A stretch of 64,000 bases of DNA from Cyprinodon diabolis (lineage: Eukaryota > Chordata > Actinopteri > Cyprinodontiformes > Cyprinodontidae), in contig CM060080.1 in assembly GCA_030533445.1 (NCBI GenBank), positions 10,458,717-10,522,716 on the forward strand. Reading direction: 5' to 3'. Shown piece after piece: positions 54,542 to 64,000 of the stretch (within the stretch, counting starts at the first letter, position 1; each line of letters opens with the position of its first letter). The translations under genes and the position numbers were made by a program. The notes beneath the pieces were generated by a model. It worked only from the letters and a program-made list of their open reading frames with translations. It made no database searches and was not told where the DNA came from.

Positions 54542-57500
54542 CACATGTTATCTATTGGCATTATTTTATATTAGTTTGGTCTTAGCTGGTCATAAGATAA
54601 GGAATTTATTGATTTTTGTTTCTCAAGAGTGCTTAGTTCAAAGATTTGTTGACGGTCCCTAACTGCAGCGCCGCGTGTGGGAGGAGGGAGCAGCTGAGAG
54701 ACGATGGCCGACATCGGAGTGACTCAGTTGGATCAACCGTTTGCTACATCCCACTGACTCCAAGGAGCTTGAATATCCAATATCCAACTTCAAACCAACT
54801 TCACCGCAGTGCTGACAGCTCGGTTCTGCTGCACTGTAGCTGACCAAAATCCCTGACGATTTCGAAAAAATTTAAGGTATGAAAAGTAGGACGTCTGGTC
54901 ACCCAATCTAAGCACACAGCAAAATTTGTTAAAAAGGGGTTAAGAACAATAAAGTCAAAGCTTTTGATTAGTAATCATTAAAGCTCATCAAAGCTATAGG
55001 AAAACTGACCCAACATAGGAAAAGTTTAATCTGATTTAACAGAAAATAGTGAGTAAATATAGACAGACTTCTTTTTGACTGTAGGTGAATACAATTATCT
55101 TCTTTAATCTGTGCAATAAATCATTCAACACAATAGGGGTTCAAGTGATAAGAAAGAAACAAAAGAAAACTGAATGAAAGAATAAGAAATAAGAAACAGC
55201 CCCTGGCAGTGAGCCCTTTTACTCTATAATAATGAATGACACCTTAAACCCTTAAAATAATATGCAGCTATCAACTCATAGCTCCAAAGTTTTGAAAATC
55301 CATCATTAATGCACTGTGGATCGGCGCTCCGCTCCGAGCTGTGCACTTCTGGCTAAATTGGTTTTAATGGATTTCATGGTGAGCCATTCGCTAGCTGGTG
55401 ATTGACAAAAAGGTTTGAGAGTCGCTGTGGCCCATGCTCCTGCTCTGTCCCCCAGCCACGCACCAATGATCAAACACATACAGTCTGTATCGCCGGGATG
55501 CCGATGCTCAGTGGTCACTTCAGTCTCATGACGATCAGACTCCAAAAGCCTAAGACACAAAATCTACTGTACTAATCCTGGAGGTTTGAATACTCCATCA
55601 CCAAAGCTATGTAATAGTGTCATAATGCAGCCCCTTAAAGATGTTTTTCTACTCTACACCACAAAGAACAACCTATGGCTCAATGTCTTTAAGTGGCAAC
55701 TGGCTCTCAAAATCTCAACTGAGATGGTAAGAGGGCAATGGAGGGTGGGCCACTGAGCTGGACGTGAGAAATGAGCACAATTACAGCTTTTGAGAGGTAA
55801 TTATAAGTGCATTGTGGGAGCAAAGGCTCGTAAATAACACTGATCCACTCTGTGCTTGTCTCATAATTGAGGAACAATAAGGCCAAAGAAGGAAGATGGA
55901 CATATTGTGATAGAGGCTTGTTCACCGGGCTTTCTTTTCTTACTGACTCAGCTAGATGGAGTGGCTCCTCAGGCAAAAGGTGGGCAGTTTTTACAGAGGC
56001 TGATACTCACCAGTGGATTTCTTCATAAGATTAAAGAATAAGAAAAGTAAAAAAGGAAGGAATCGAGGTAAAAAGTTTGGACAATTATATCAAAATTACC
56101 CTACTTTAGGAGCCCATTAGCGACACCAAGAGCTGATTTGAGATGAATCACCTCAGCAAGATAAAAAAAACACAAACAATAAAAAACAATTGTGTTGGAG
56201 GAGGCTGACATGTTCTTCCCTTAGCTCTTGGTTAGATCCAAAGTGCCGTGAGGTTATTTCTTTAGGGCCAAGTCGGTTTCAGTCAGAGGCTGGGAAGGAG
56301 GAGTGGATGTAAAAATGGAGAACAACAAAATAATTCCAAGTCTCTCCAGATGTTTTAGCAAATTTAGGCAAAGGGCTAATAAGAAATGTAATTAGCGAAC
56401 ACTGCAGCGATTATTGGAAAAGAAAACTGTCTCCTATTTTAATATAAAAAAAACATACCTGTTTAAAATGTCCCAGAAGGAACTCTGACAGATTAAAAAC
56501 AACAGTTTTCCATGTACCTCACAGGCAGTAGTCTAGTTGTAATTTTTTTTAATTTTTTTTGGAAGCATACATAGCCTAATGAATATAGTCTATCAACCTA
56601 AAGCAATATGCGTGATAAGGTTACATGTCAGGTAAGGCGGTCATTGACCTTGACCCCGGTATGGCTATCACTGCCCCTACATAGTTAGGGACCATTGCAA
56701 AGGAGATATTTCCCACTGGGATCAGCTTCATAGTCATGGTAGATTATTTTATTATTTATTTCGCTCAGGCTACTCGTAAGCCCACAGCCCGCCGAATGTT
56801 GAAAGGGCAATATTATTGCCATTTCTGTTAATATATAGTAGAGATTTTACACATTCAGTAATTAAATGTCACAGGGGATGGTATGGGGGGGATAGTCACT
56901 TAAGAAGGGGGAAGATTTTTTAAGATTTTTTTTAAGAAGGGGGATGCCCCCCTCAACGTGAGTATTGCTCACCTGGAAACCTTGGGATTTTAGAAATAAT
57001 GTGCTCTTAATCGATTCATTAAAGCTTAAATTATATGAATATCGAGGAAGAATATTTTTGTTGAAATGGATATCACAGGTGAGACAGGGGGGTGGTGTTG
57101 TTCTGGTTTAAGGTTTTCTAGGCTTAATCAACTCTTTATCAAAGAAATCCACCATATATGGTCAGAATTAACTAAATATAGAAGAAGAATATTAAACATA
57201 GACCAAACAATATCCCATTTAACCCATAGAAGGAGGGGTCTGTTGATAGGAAACTAAGATACTGAAAACAAAGAGGCAACTTTAAACAAAGATCATTATC
57301 ATAATTACATTTTACAAATAGCCAAACATGCAGGATTCCTCTCACACAGAACAAATAGTGAGGGCAGTTATGTTTAACCCTTTATAGGGCAAGTAAGCAG
57401 GCGTTTAAGTTGCATATCCCTTAAAAATGCAATCCCCCCAGTCCCTCAGTGAGGTCTAGGAGCAAAAGATCTATATCCATCCATTCAGCAAAGATCCTGC

Positions 57501-60072
57501 TACATTGCTGTACATCTGATTTTGGCATTTGACCAATTAGATGAGCCAATGAATGATATATTACCAACTGTAAATTAAGTTTAAGAAAAAAAAGGTAAAA
57601 AAAAAAGATAATTAAAAAGTTGAAAAGTTAAGTTAAAACGTTAAAACGGTTATGTTGTACCAAAAATAAAATGCACTTTTGTTATTTTTCTTAATATATT
57701 TAGGAAAGTTGGCGTTTCTTGTTATCATATTGACATTTATTTCTGCCATCAAAATATCCATATTTCTTGAATGTTACAAAGGTAATAATGTCTTGTCCTG
57801 GATTCCAATAACACTACTGGCTTGAAATTTGGATTTTCAAAGTATTTTATTGAGCTATTTGCAACCATCAGCATTTGTGGCCCTCAGAATGATTGTTTGA
57901 TTTGCAACCAATTAAAGAATTGGGCAGATCTACTTCAATAAAAAGTGATTATCCTACTCTAAACAACATTTTTTGTAGAGGAAAAAGTAATGAATTTATG
58001 TTATTTATAGGTGAGTTTTTTCCTCCCTTTTTAAATCAAATAACATTTTAAGAGGTGCACAATAATATCATGCCTGTTTATGTTGTAGTTTGAAACACCT
58101 GACAGACTATAAGGCTAAATAACATGAGAGGCACATAGAGCCTTGGTAAAGGCCATTTAGTTTCCTTCCATAAAATAACCCCAAACAGGCAAAGGCTCCT
58201 CCTGTAACATCATTGATGGCTTCATAGTCTCTAAAGCAGTTTATCTCTTCCAAATGCGATGGGCTGGTAAATAAGTAGCTTATGGTGCACAGAAGCTTTC
58301 CCCTGACTACAGGCTGCTTGTCAGTGTTAAGTAGTCATCCTAGCACGCACCAAGCCTACATCAAACGTGATGGGACCGCGTTTCATCCTGGCTTCCTCTG
58401 CTCCACAGCTAAGAGTCTGAGAATGTTGTAACAGAACAACAGAAGAGCGCTCTGCAGCTCGGGTGCAACTAGGTTAACAGTAAACTGCTTTTATGCGAGG
58501 TCGATTCACTTCTATGGTAAATCCCTGTGTGCTTCAAACGCTGTTTTTTTTTTTTAGGTTTCTAGTTTTCTAGTACTGCAGCTGTTCTCTTTTAGTATTT
58601 TTTCTTTTTTTAGTTTGGAGTCCCTTCCAGCTCTGACATCACCGTATTCTTATAAAATGCAAGCACCGAAAAATGGTCACAAAACTCTGGATTTGCATAA
58701 TTCAGGAAGTTATTAACTCGTCATTTACCCCCATCTCTCCTCTCCTTCAAAAAAAACCTAAACATACATTTGCAGCTCCTCTCCTCCCATGGGAGCCTCT
58801 TACTATCAGTCACTCTCTTCATTGTCTTTCTCCCCCTTTCTCCTGCAGAGAGTGGCATGTTTCTGAATAATTTTCATTTCAAGGGGTCATATAAGCTCTC
58901 CTTCATGCAAATGAGTCAAACTCTCAAAGGTAATAATCACCTGAAGCCCCCCTCCCACTCCCACACAAACATACACACACCCCAGGTGGCTCAATATTGC
59001 TTAGCCAACATGAATAAATAATTAAATGAAATCTAATTTTTTTCTATTTCATTTCCACAGCCGCTGAATCCAATTCCGCCTCCACCCTCTGAGAACGACA
59101 CCCGGGTGACCCTCAGGTGCAATTACCTCCATTCAAGATGCTACGCAGAGACTCACTTCTAAGTGAAATGATTCATGCGGTGGGTGTGATGTCCCAGAGC
59201 CAGTGAAAATATTTACTGAGAGACAAATGAACAGAAGTTAATGCAGACAGATCTCAAAAACAGAAAATAACTTTTCTCAGTTATGTCTCTATGGCCTTTT
59301 TCCCGATTTAGCCCCGAAGGTTTAGGTAGAAATACTTTTATTTGTATTGTTGCTCATCTCTGTTCATTTTCTCTGCATCTGAAAGTATTTTTGTAAATAG
59401 AGAAGAAAGCTCAAAATATCCTCCGTTCTGCAGCAGAGAGGGTCAGAGATGGTAGGATGTTCGCCTCCTATTTTACATAAGTTATCAAATTATGGCCGAC
59501 ATTAAAAGTATTTTTTATTTTTTTTTTTGTGCTGCATTCTAGCTCTGCAGCTTATCTACGTCTAAAAAAGAAAAGAAAAGAAAAAAAGTCCTCCATATTA
59601 GGGGATCCAAGCCCTCATTGTCAATCTCTTTTGCTTTAATCTCATACATTAAAAGTTGGACACACTAGGCCTTTTGTTGCTAATACGAAAAAAGGGTTAA
59701 GCAATACAATTCTTATAAAAATCAAAGACACCCCAATGAGATGCTGGATTATTGATCTGAAGCTCAGGTCTGGGTAGTCAGCCTTTGTTTCTGCTTTTAT
59801 ATTTCTTTATCTGAATTCTTGCTCATGTTAATTTCTTGGATATAAGGATGAATTGTTTATGGTTTTGACATTCAAGCAGGTTTTCTCCCAGGATTGCCAC
59901 CTATGTAAAGTCGTAGGAAATCGGCTGTTCCAAACGTTGCATTTCCAAATTCTCCTGAGTGGTGCACAACTTTACACGAGTGAATAAAGTGAATTTGATT
60001 GGTCGTTTATCAAGAGGGCGGGATTGTTGTTGTGGCGGAAGGTTCGCAAGCAAGTTTGGTTGTGGCCGGTGT
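54542..60072. other. Unassigned interval, possible conserved DNA at 58600-59200
   Basis: No exon is supported. Bases 54655-54890 are CpG-richer (CAGCGCCGCGTGTGGG) and end in AAATTTAAGGTATGAAAAGTAGGACG, perhaps a transposon fragment. Bases 55300-55560 are GC-balanced with no domain in any frame. Bases 58600-59200 hold two octamer motifs (ATTTGCAT at 58691, ATGCAAAT at 58905), the second overlapping TGAGTCA, and no repeat signature. The remainder is AT-rich and featureless. Confidence 0.3.
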
Positions 60073-60080
60073 CTCTAAAG

Positions 60081-60295
60081 CAGGGGTGCTCAAGTCCAGT
60101 CGTCAAGAGCTACCATCCTGGAACTTTTAGATGCATCTCTCCTCTAACACACCTGAATCCAAAGGCTCAATCCCCTCATTTAGCTCAGCAGAGGCATGGT
60201 AACGAGCCACTCATTTGATTCAGGTGTGTTAAAAATGGGGTGAATCAAAAAGTTGCAGGATAGTAGCTCTTGAGGAGTGGACTTGAGCACCCCTG
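60081..60295. mobile_element. hAT-type MITE, 215 bp
   Basis: The ends CAGGGGTGCTCAAGTCCAGT and (minus strand) CAGGGGTGCTCAAGTCCACT continue as inverted repeats for about 40 bases. The 8-bp duplication CTCTAAAG flanks it (60073-60080 and 60296-60303), the hAT signature. Inner parts (AACACACCTGAATC and GATTCAGGTGTGTT) also pair, so the whole unit folds. It is non-coding. Confidence 0.93.
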
Positions 60296-60303
60296 CTCTA
60301 AAG

Positions 60304-61675
60304 CATCTTGCTAACCAATACTTTCCACTCAATTCTTTCCACTAATTGAAATGTCTTTAAAAACACATTAACATTAATTATACAGACTGTAGTAAACAGA
60401 TAAATGGAGGCAGAATTTTTCTTCCAGTTATCAATGCACATATTCAGCGACACACAGGAGCTCTTTCAAGCTGGGCACCATTTCATTCACAACACCTGTC
60501 CCATCAACCAGGAATCCGAATCAGAAATACTTTAATAATCCCAGGGAGAAATTACTTTCATTACAGGACTCCATATGTAATAGAGTGACTATATGACCAG
60601 TTTGATAGATAAGTTCATACAATATATATAAAATTAGTGGTCCCTGCTCCATCTCGCCATCAGTTTTGGGGTCCTTGGCCTGGAAAACGTTGAAGACCCC
60701 TTTGCTAATAGGTTCCCAATGGGAAATTCCATTGGCACGAAGTAGCACTAAATTGGTGACTTAGCAACAACGCTGTCAAGGAACGCTATGGATAGCGGAA
60801 ACATGCAAGAGGAGGAGAGTTTTGTGTCGGAGGTCCTCCATCATACTTTTTTTTAGAGGAGGAAAGTGGGGACGAAGATGCTGTGGAAGAGGACGCCAGG
60901 GTGGTAGAAGCTTGGTTTGGTGTAGAAGGCTTACAGCCGTACATATTTGAGCCCTTGTTCTGTTAGCTCTACGCCTGCCGAAGACACATACATCCATCCC
61001 CGTAAACAAGACAATATATTATTTAAAATGGACATTTTCTAAATTTTGGGAAAGTATCGTTTGTTAAAGAGTACATTTATAGAAATGTTTAAGCCAGAAT
61101 GATTTGACATTTAAAAAATATGATTTCCCTAACAACTTTAAGTTCCATTCATCCTACCATCAACACTAAACTGCTTCAGTGTCTCCCGATGAGAAAAATG
61201 ATTACCAGCTTTTTCATGCAGCCACTATTACTGGATTTAATGGTGGAGTTGGTGTGTTGATGTTTGGTGTTAGTTTTCCTCTATATGCATAAAATATCCT
61301 TCCACAAGTTAAGGTGGAAGTCTTATTAGGTTCACCTGAACCACCTTTGATGTCCTTCATTGAGCTCCAGCCAATCACTCAGTAGGGGCGGCACCGTCTC
61401 CAAAGTCAATCATCTTGCAAGATCCCCTTCATTTAGCTCCTGGCCTAGCTTCTCTCTCCCTCACGCAAGCGAATTTTCACCCACCTCCACCCATATTCTC
61501 TCTCCCCCTCTGGCTTATTCCATCAGCAGTGTCCGGGGGAAGACTACACTAATACTTTTCCAGGTTACGCTTCCAAGCGGAAGCTGATTTGTACCATCAA
61601 AGTTTTATGCCGGGGCCTAAGCGCTAAAGAACTTATTTGGTTTATGTCTTTATCTGCTTCTATCTTCTAGAACCC
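60304..61675. other. Mostly unassigned; LINE-tail and hAT-like fragments at 60520-60720
   Basis: GAATCAGAAATACTTTAATAATCCC (60519) resembles a LINE 3' tail. GGGGTCCTTGGCCTGGAAAACG to GAAGACCCCTTTGC (60667-60705) resembles a hAT end in reverse. Bases 61360-61660 are GC-balanced and may be the upstream part of the LINE copy that follows. Confidence 0.35.
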
Positions 61676-62070
61676 TAGTTGGCCTCACACTGAGCCTGTT
61701 TTTTTTTCTGAGTTTTTTCAGCACTAGAGGCTCATTATTATGGACAGTCGGCTGACAGGAATGGGGGTATGAGAGAGGGGCAGAGACATGCGGGAAAAGG
61801 AAAACCGGATTCGTAACCAGGTCACCCGTGTTGAGGACTAAGGCCTCCAAACATGGGTCATGTGCGCCAACCACTGCGCCACCAAAGCACCAAACCACAC
61901 TGAGCCTGGCTCTGCTAGAGGTTAGTTCCTGTTAAAAGAAGCTTTCCTCTCCACTGTCGCTCCATGCATGTTCGGTGTGAGGGACTGCAGAGTCAATGAG
62001 TCCTTGCAATCAGCTGGGTTTTCCTTAGATAGAAATACTTTGGAGAATATAATTGTGTTACCTGTATAAA
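61676..62070 (+). repeat. LINE 3' end interrupted by a SINE
   Basis: CACTGAGCCTGGCTCTGCTAGAGG, TTCCTGTTAAAAGAAGC, CTCTCCACTGTCGC and TTTCCTTAGATAGAAA follow the order of 29700-29850. The left part (61676-61698) and right part (from 61896) are separated by a SINE and its target duplication. Confidence 0.7.
61699..61895 (-). mobile_element. tRNA-derived SINE with 13-bp target duplication
   Basis: On the minus strand: TTTGGTGGCGCAGTGGTTGG (A-box region), GGTTACGAATCC (B box), TCTCTGCCCCTCTCTCATACC, and an A-rich end (plus-strand T-run at 61699-61707). CACACTGAGCCTG occurs at 61686-61698 and 61896-61908, a 13-bp target duplication. Well-preserved boxes and a perfect duplication suggest a relatively recent insertion. 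Confidence 0.88.
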
Positions 62071-63370
62071 TAAATGTAATACTTCTCTACCTGCAGCTGT
62101 TCTTTCTGTGTGTCTCTCCAGGTTGAAATACCTTCTAGCTATTTTTTATGACTTATTTCCCTTTGAGGTAACAGGCAAGTAAATCTAAAACGCATAGATA
62201 CTAACACGTTGCCAAGACTAAAGATACCCCAGGAAGAATAAGCTGAAGGAATTTAAATGGAGCAAAACTGTAGAAATGACTAATATAAGCCCAAGATGCA
62301 TATGCCAGGCTTTAGTTTCCCTTCTATTGGTGGCCTGGAAGAATATTTCAACTGCCTTCAATAATGTACCCAAATCTTCCCATTGACAATCGATGCATCA
62401 TAGTTAATGTAATTTGTACCAGGAAGGGCTTTCAGGCATGCTAAAGAGATGCCGTTATTGATTCAAATGCAAAAACTGGGCTGTTATTAGCAGACGGATC
62501 GACGATCGGTCACAAAGCTGAGCTCATATCACCTGCAAAAAAGCTATTTATGAAGAAAAGGAGAGATCTGACTCTCTTTTGAATGCGCCGTTTCTCTGTG
62601 TTCTGAAAGATGCACATTCCGCTCTTTTTTAACTGATTAAGATTAAAGAAAACAAGTGTCTTGATGGGTAAAAAGAAAAACAAAAGAAAGATTACTGCAT
62701 TTTGACTGCAGTGTAACAGCAACATGCTGTAAGCAGGTTCTGTAGTTAGAGAAATAGATTCAGCATTCAGCCACAGAACAGAAGATAATGAAGCATCCGT
62801 GCCCCTTCCTACCTCCTCCTGTGTGTGTAAGAGCATGTGAAAGTGTGATCCCTGAAGTCAAGCTGCAATTAGGAGGCCTGTCAATGATGTGCGCTATCAC
62901 AGAGACTCGGACTGTCACCATCGACCGGTCAGAGCGTCTATAGACTCAGCAAAGGAGGGCATGTGGATGGAGAATCAGTGGAGATCCAGAAGTATACAGA
63001 TGGTGCAAAATCGACAAAATAACAGCACCTTACAATTGTTTAAAAAAAAAGAAGAAAAGAAAAAAAACACGACAGATGATTTCTGTCTTGTGCACCATAG
63101 CTCTGTTAAGTTTGAATTTACAGCAGCATTTAAGTCTATATTGGACAGAAGCACTCCCAGTAAAAATCAATAGAACTATTTGAAAGTTAATTCAAAAATC
63201 AATGGACACAAAATCAACAGCAATTTTGAGATCTGAGTAATGAATTAAGCTGCCTCTCCCTCCAGCCTTTTAGTTGGCTGTATTTGTTATCAAATCAAAG
63301 CTAAGACCCATTTTTTAGTGTTATTGTGAGCTTACAGAAAGTATTTTTCCAGGGGTTATTAGGAACATCA
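62071..63370. other. Unassigned interval
   Basis: No gene is supported. Bases 62340-62560 (GGGCTTTCAGGCATGCTAAAG, GACGGATCGACGATCGG) have balanced composition and no repeat signature. The 94-codon frame at 62889 ends in a lysine-rich low-complexity run and is not convincing. Confidence 0.3.
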
Positions 63371-63705
63371 ATCCATTTTCCATCACGCTTTATCCCAGCT
63401 TGTCGCGAGAGGTGCTGGTACCTATCTCCAGCTGTCAATGGGTGAGAGGCGGGGTACACCCTGGACAGGTCGCCAGTCGATCGGGGCAATACAGTGACGA
63501 ACAGGACAAACAACCATTAACACACACACTCACACCTAAGGAGAATTTAGAGAAGCAAATTAACCTAAGTCATGTTTTTGGACTGTGGGAGGAAACTGGG
63601 GTACCCGGAGAGAACCCACGCATGCACAGAGAAAACATGCTAACTCCATGCAAACTTCCCTTCTTGCTGCAAGGCAGCAGTGCTACCCACTGTGCCACTG
63701 AGCAG
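63371..63705 (-). repeat. tRNA-like SINE family, intact-order copy
   Basis: GGGTGAGAGGCGGGGTACACCCTGGACAGGTCGCCAGTCGATCG, then GTTTTTGGACTGTGGGAGG, GTACCCGGAGAGAACCCACG and ACCCACTGTGCCACTGAGC in the usual order of this widespread fish repeat. On the minus strand the head GGCACAGTGGGTAGCACTG is tRNA-like. The B-box region is deleted. Confidence 0.75.
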
Positions 63706-63770
63706 TGTTATTAGGAACATTGGCTGGAAATCGGCTGATTGACATAAAAAGGCAACCTTTGAAAAGATAA

Positions 63771-63990
63771 TGTAAATCCCTTTATTGTCTTAAATAGGGG
63801 AAATTTCTTCTCTGCATTTTGACCCATTCCTTGGGGAGCAGTGGGCTGCCATCGTGCGGCGCCCGGGGAGCCATCAGGGGTTAAGGGTCTTGCTCAGAGA
63901 GCCAGATTGAAGGCTGTGGGGGTCAAACCGGGTACTTGCAACCTTCTCAGAGCACAAGCGCACTACTCTAACCACTAGGCCAACACTCCC
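63771..63990 (-). repeat. tRNA-derived SINE, second copy
   Basis: On the minus strand: GGGAGTGTTGGCCTAGTGGTTAG (A box), GGTTGCAAGTACCCGG near the B box, TGCTCCCCAAGGAATGGG, ending AATAAAGGGATTTACA. It has the same order of parts as 2186-2406. Confidence 0.75.
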
Positions 63991-64000
63991 ATTATATTGT

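Noticed and set aside
1..64000. CRISPR array, operon or bacterial-type system
   Set aside because: No regularly spaced direct repeats with unique spacers and no dense gene runs. All recognised coding sequence belongs to eukaryotic transposable elements.

Overview
The window reads as vertebrate, almost certainly teleost fish, nuclear DNA. The evidence is the repeat content: a Tc1-like element whose ends begin CACTCACCGGCCACTTT, LINE tails ending in GAATT repeats, tRNA-derived SINEs, hAT-type MITEs, an L1-type LINE and a Ty3/gypsy LTR retrotransposon. I recognise no host protein-coding exon. The DNA between repeats is AT-rich and non-coding, like a large intron or intergenic interval. A few stretches (about 25.8-26.3, 35.65-36.55, 58.6-59.2 and 62.3-62.6 kb) look less random and could be conserved regulatory DNA, which one sequence cannot show.

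Layout. 1-9154: unassigned DNA with SINE and LINE tails, a probable 479-bp solo LTR (2583-3061), simple repeats and one foldback MITE (8089-8376). 9155-20064: a second MITE copy split by a 10.66-kb insertion (9272-19935) flanked by a 14-bp direct repeat. The insertion is a minus-strand, apparently full-length L1: short 5'UTR, ORF1, ORF2 (endonuclease and reverse transcriptase), then about 5.5 kb after the ORF2 stop that is extremely C-rich on the plus strand (G-rich in the sense RNA). 20183-21403: a complete but dead Tc1/mariner element. 22065-25156: three more MITE copies (one nested in another) and a 705-bp TIR element containing its own hairpin. 25157-43329: mostly unassigned, with a four-copy dispersed repeat, a Tc1-like remnant broken by a LINE tail, a split SINE, several hairpins and an LTR-like inverted pair.

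43365-52077: a minus-strand Ty3/gypsy element with 1.15-1.19 kb LTRs, a proline-tRNA primer-binding site, gag, protease-RT, RNase H-integrase and a polypurine tract, flanked by TGTA. It inserted into a perfect 17-bp inverted repeat. Gag and RT are broken by frameshifts, but the RNase H-integrase frame is open for 926 codons. 52078-64000: a hAT-like end, a cluster of three hairpins, another LTR-like copy, a 152-bp tandem duplication, a hAT MITE with an 8-bp target duplication (60081-60295), a SINE inserted in a LINE tail with a 13-bp duplication, and two SINEs at the right edge.

The genes are those of separate selfish elements, not a shared pathway; the common thread is nesting, which gives a relative order of insertions. 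The most unusual object is the L1: the target-site duplication encloses the coding part and the G-rich sequence together, so the 5.5 kb appears to have travelled as part of the element.
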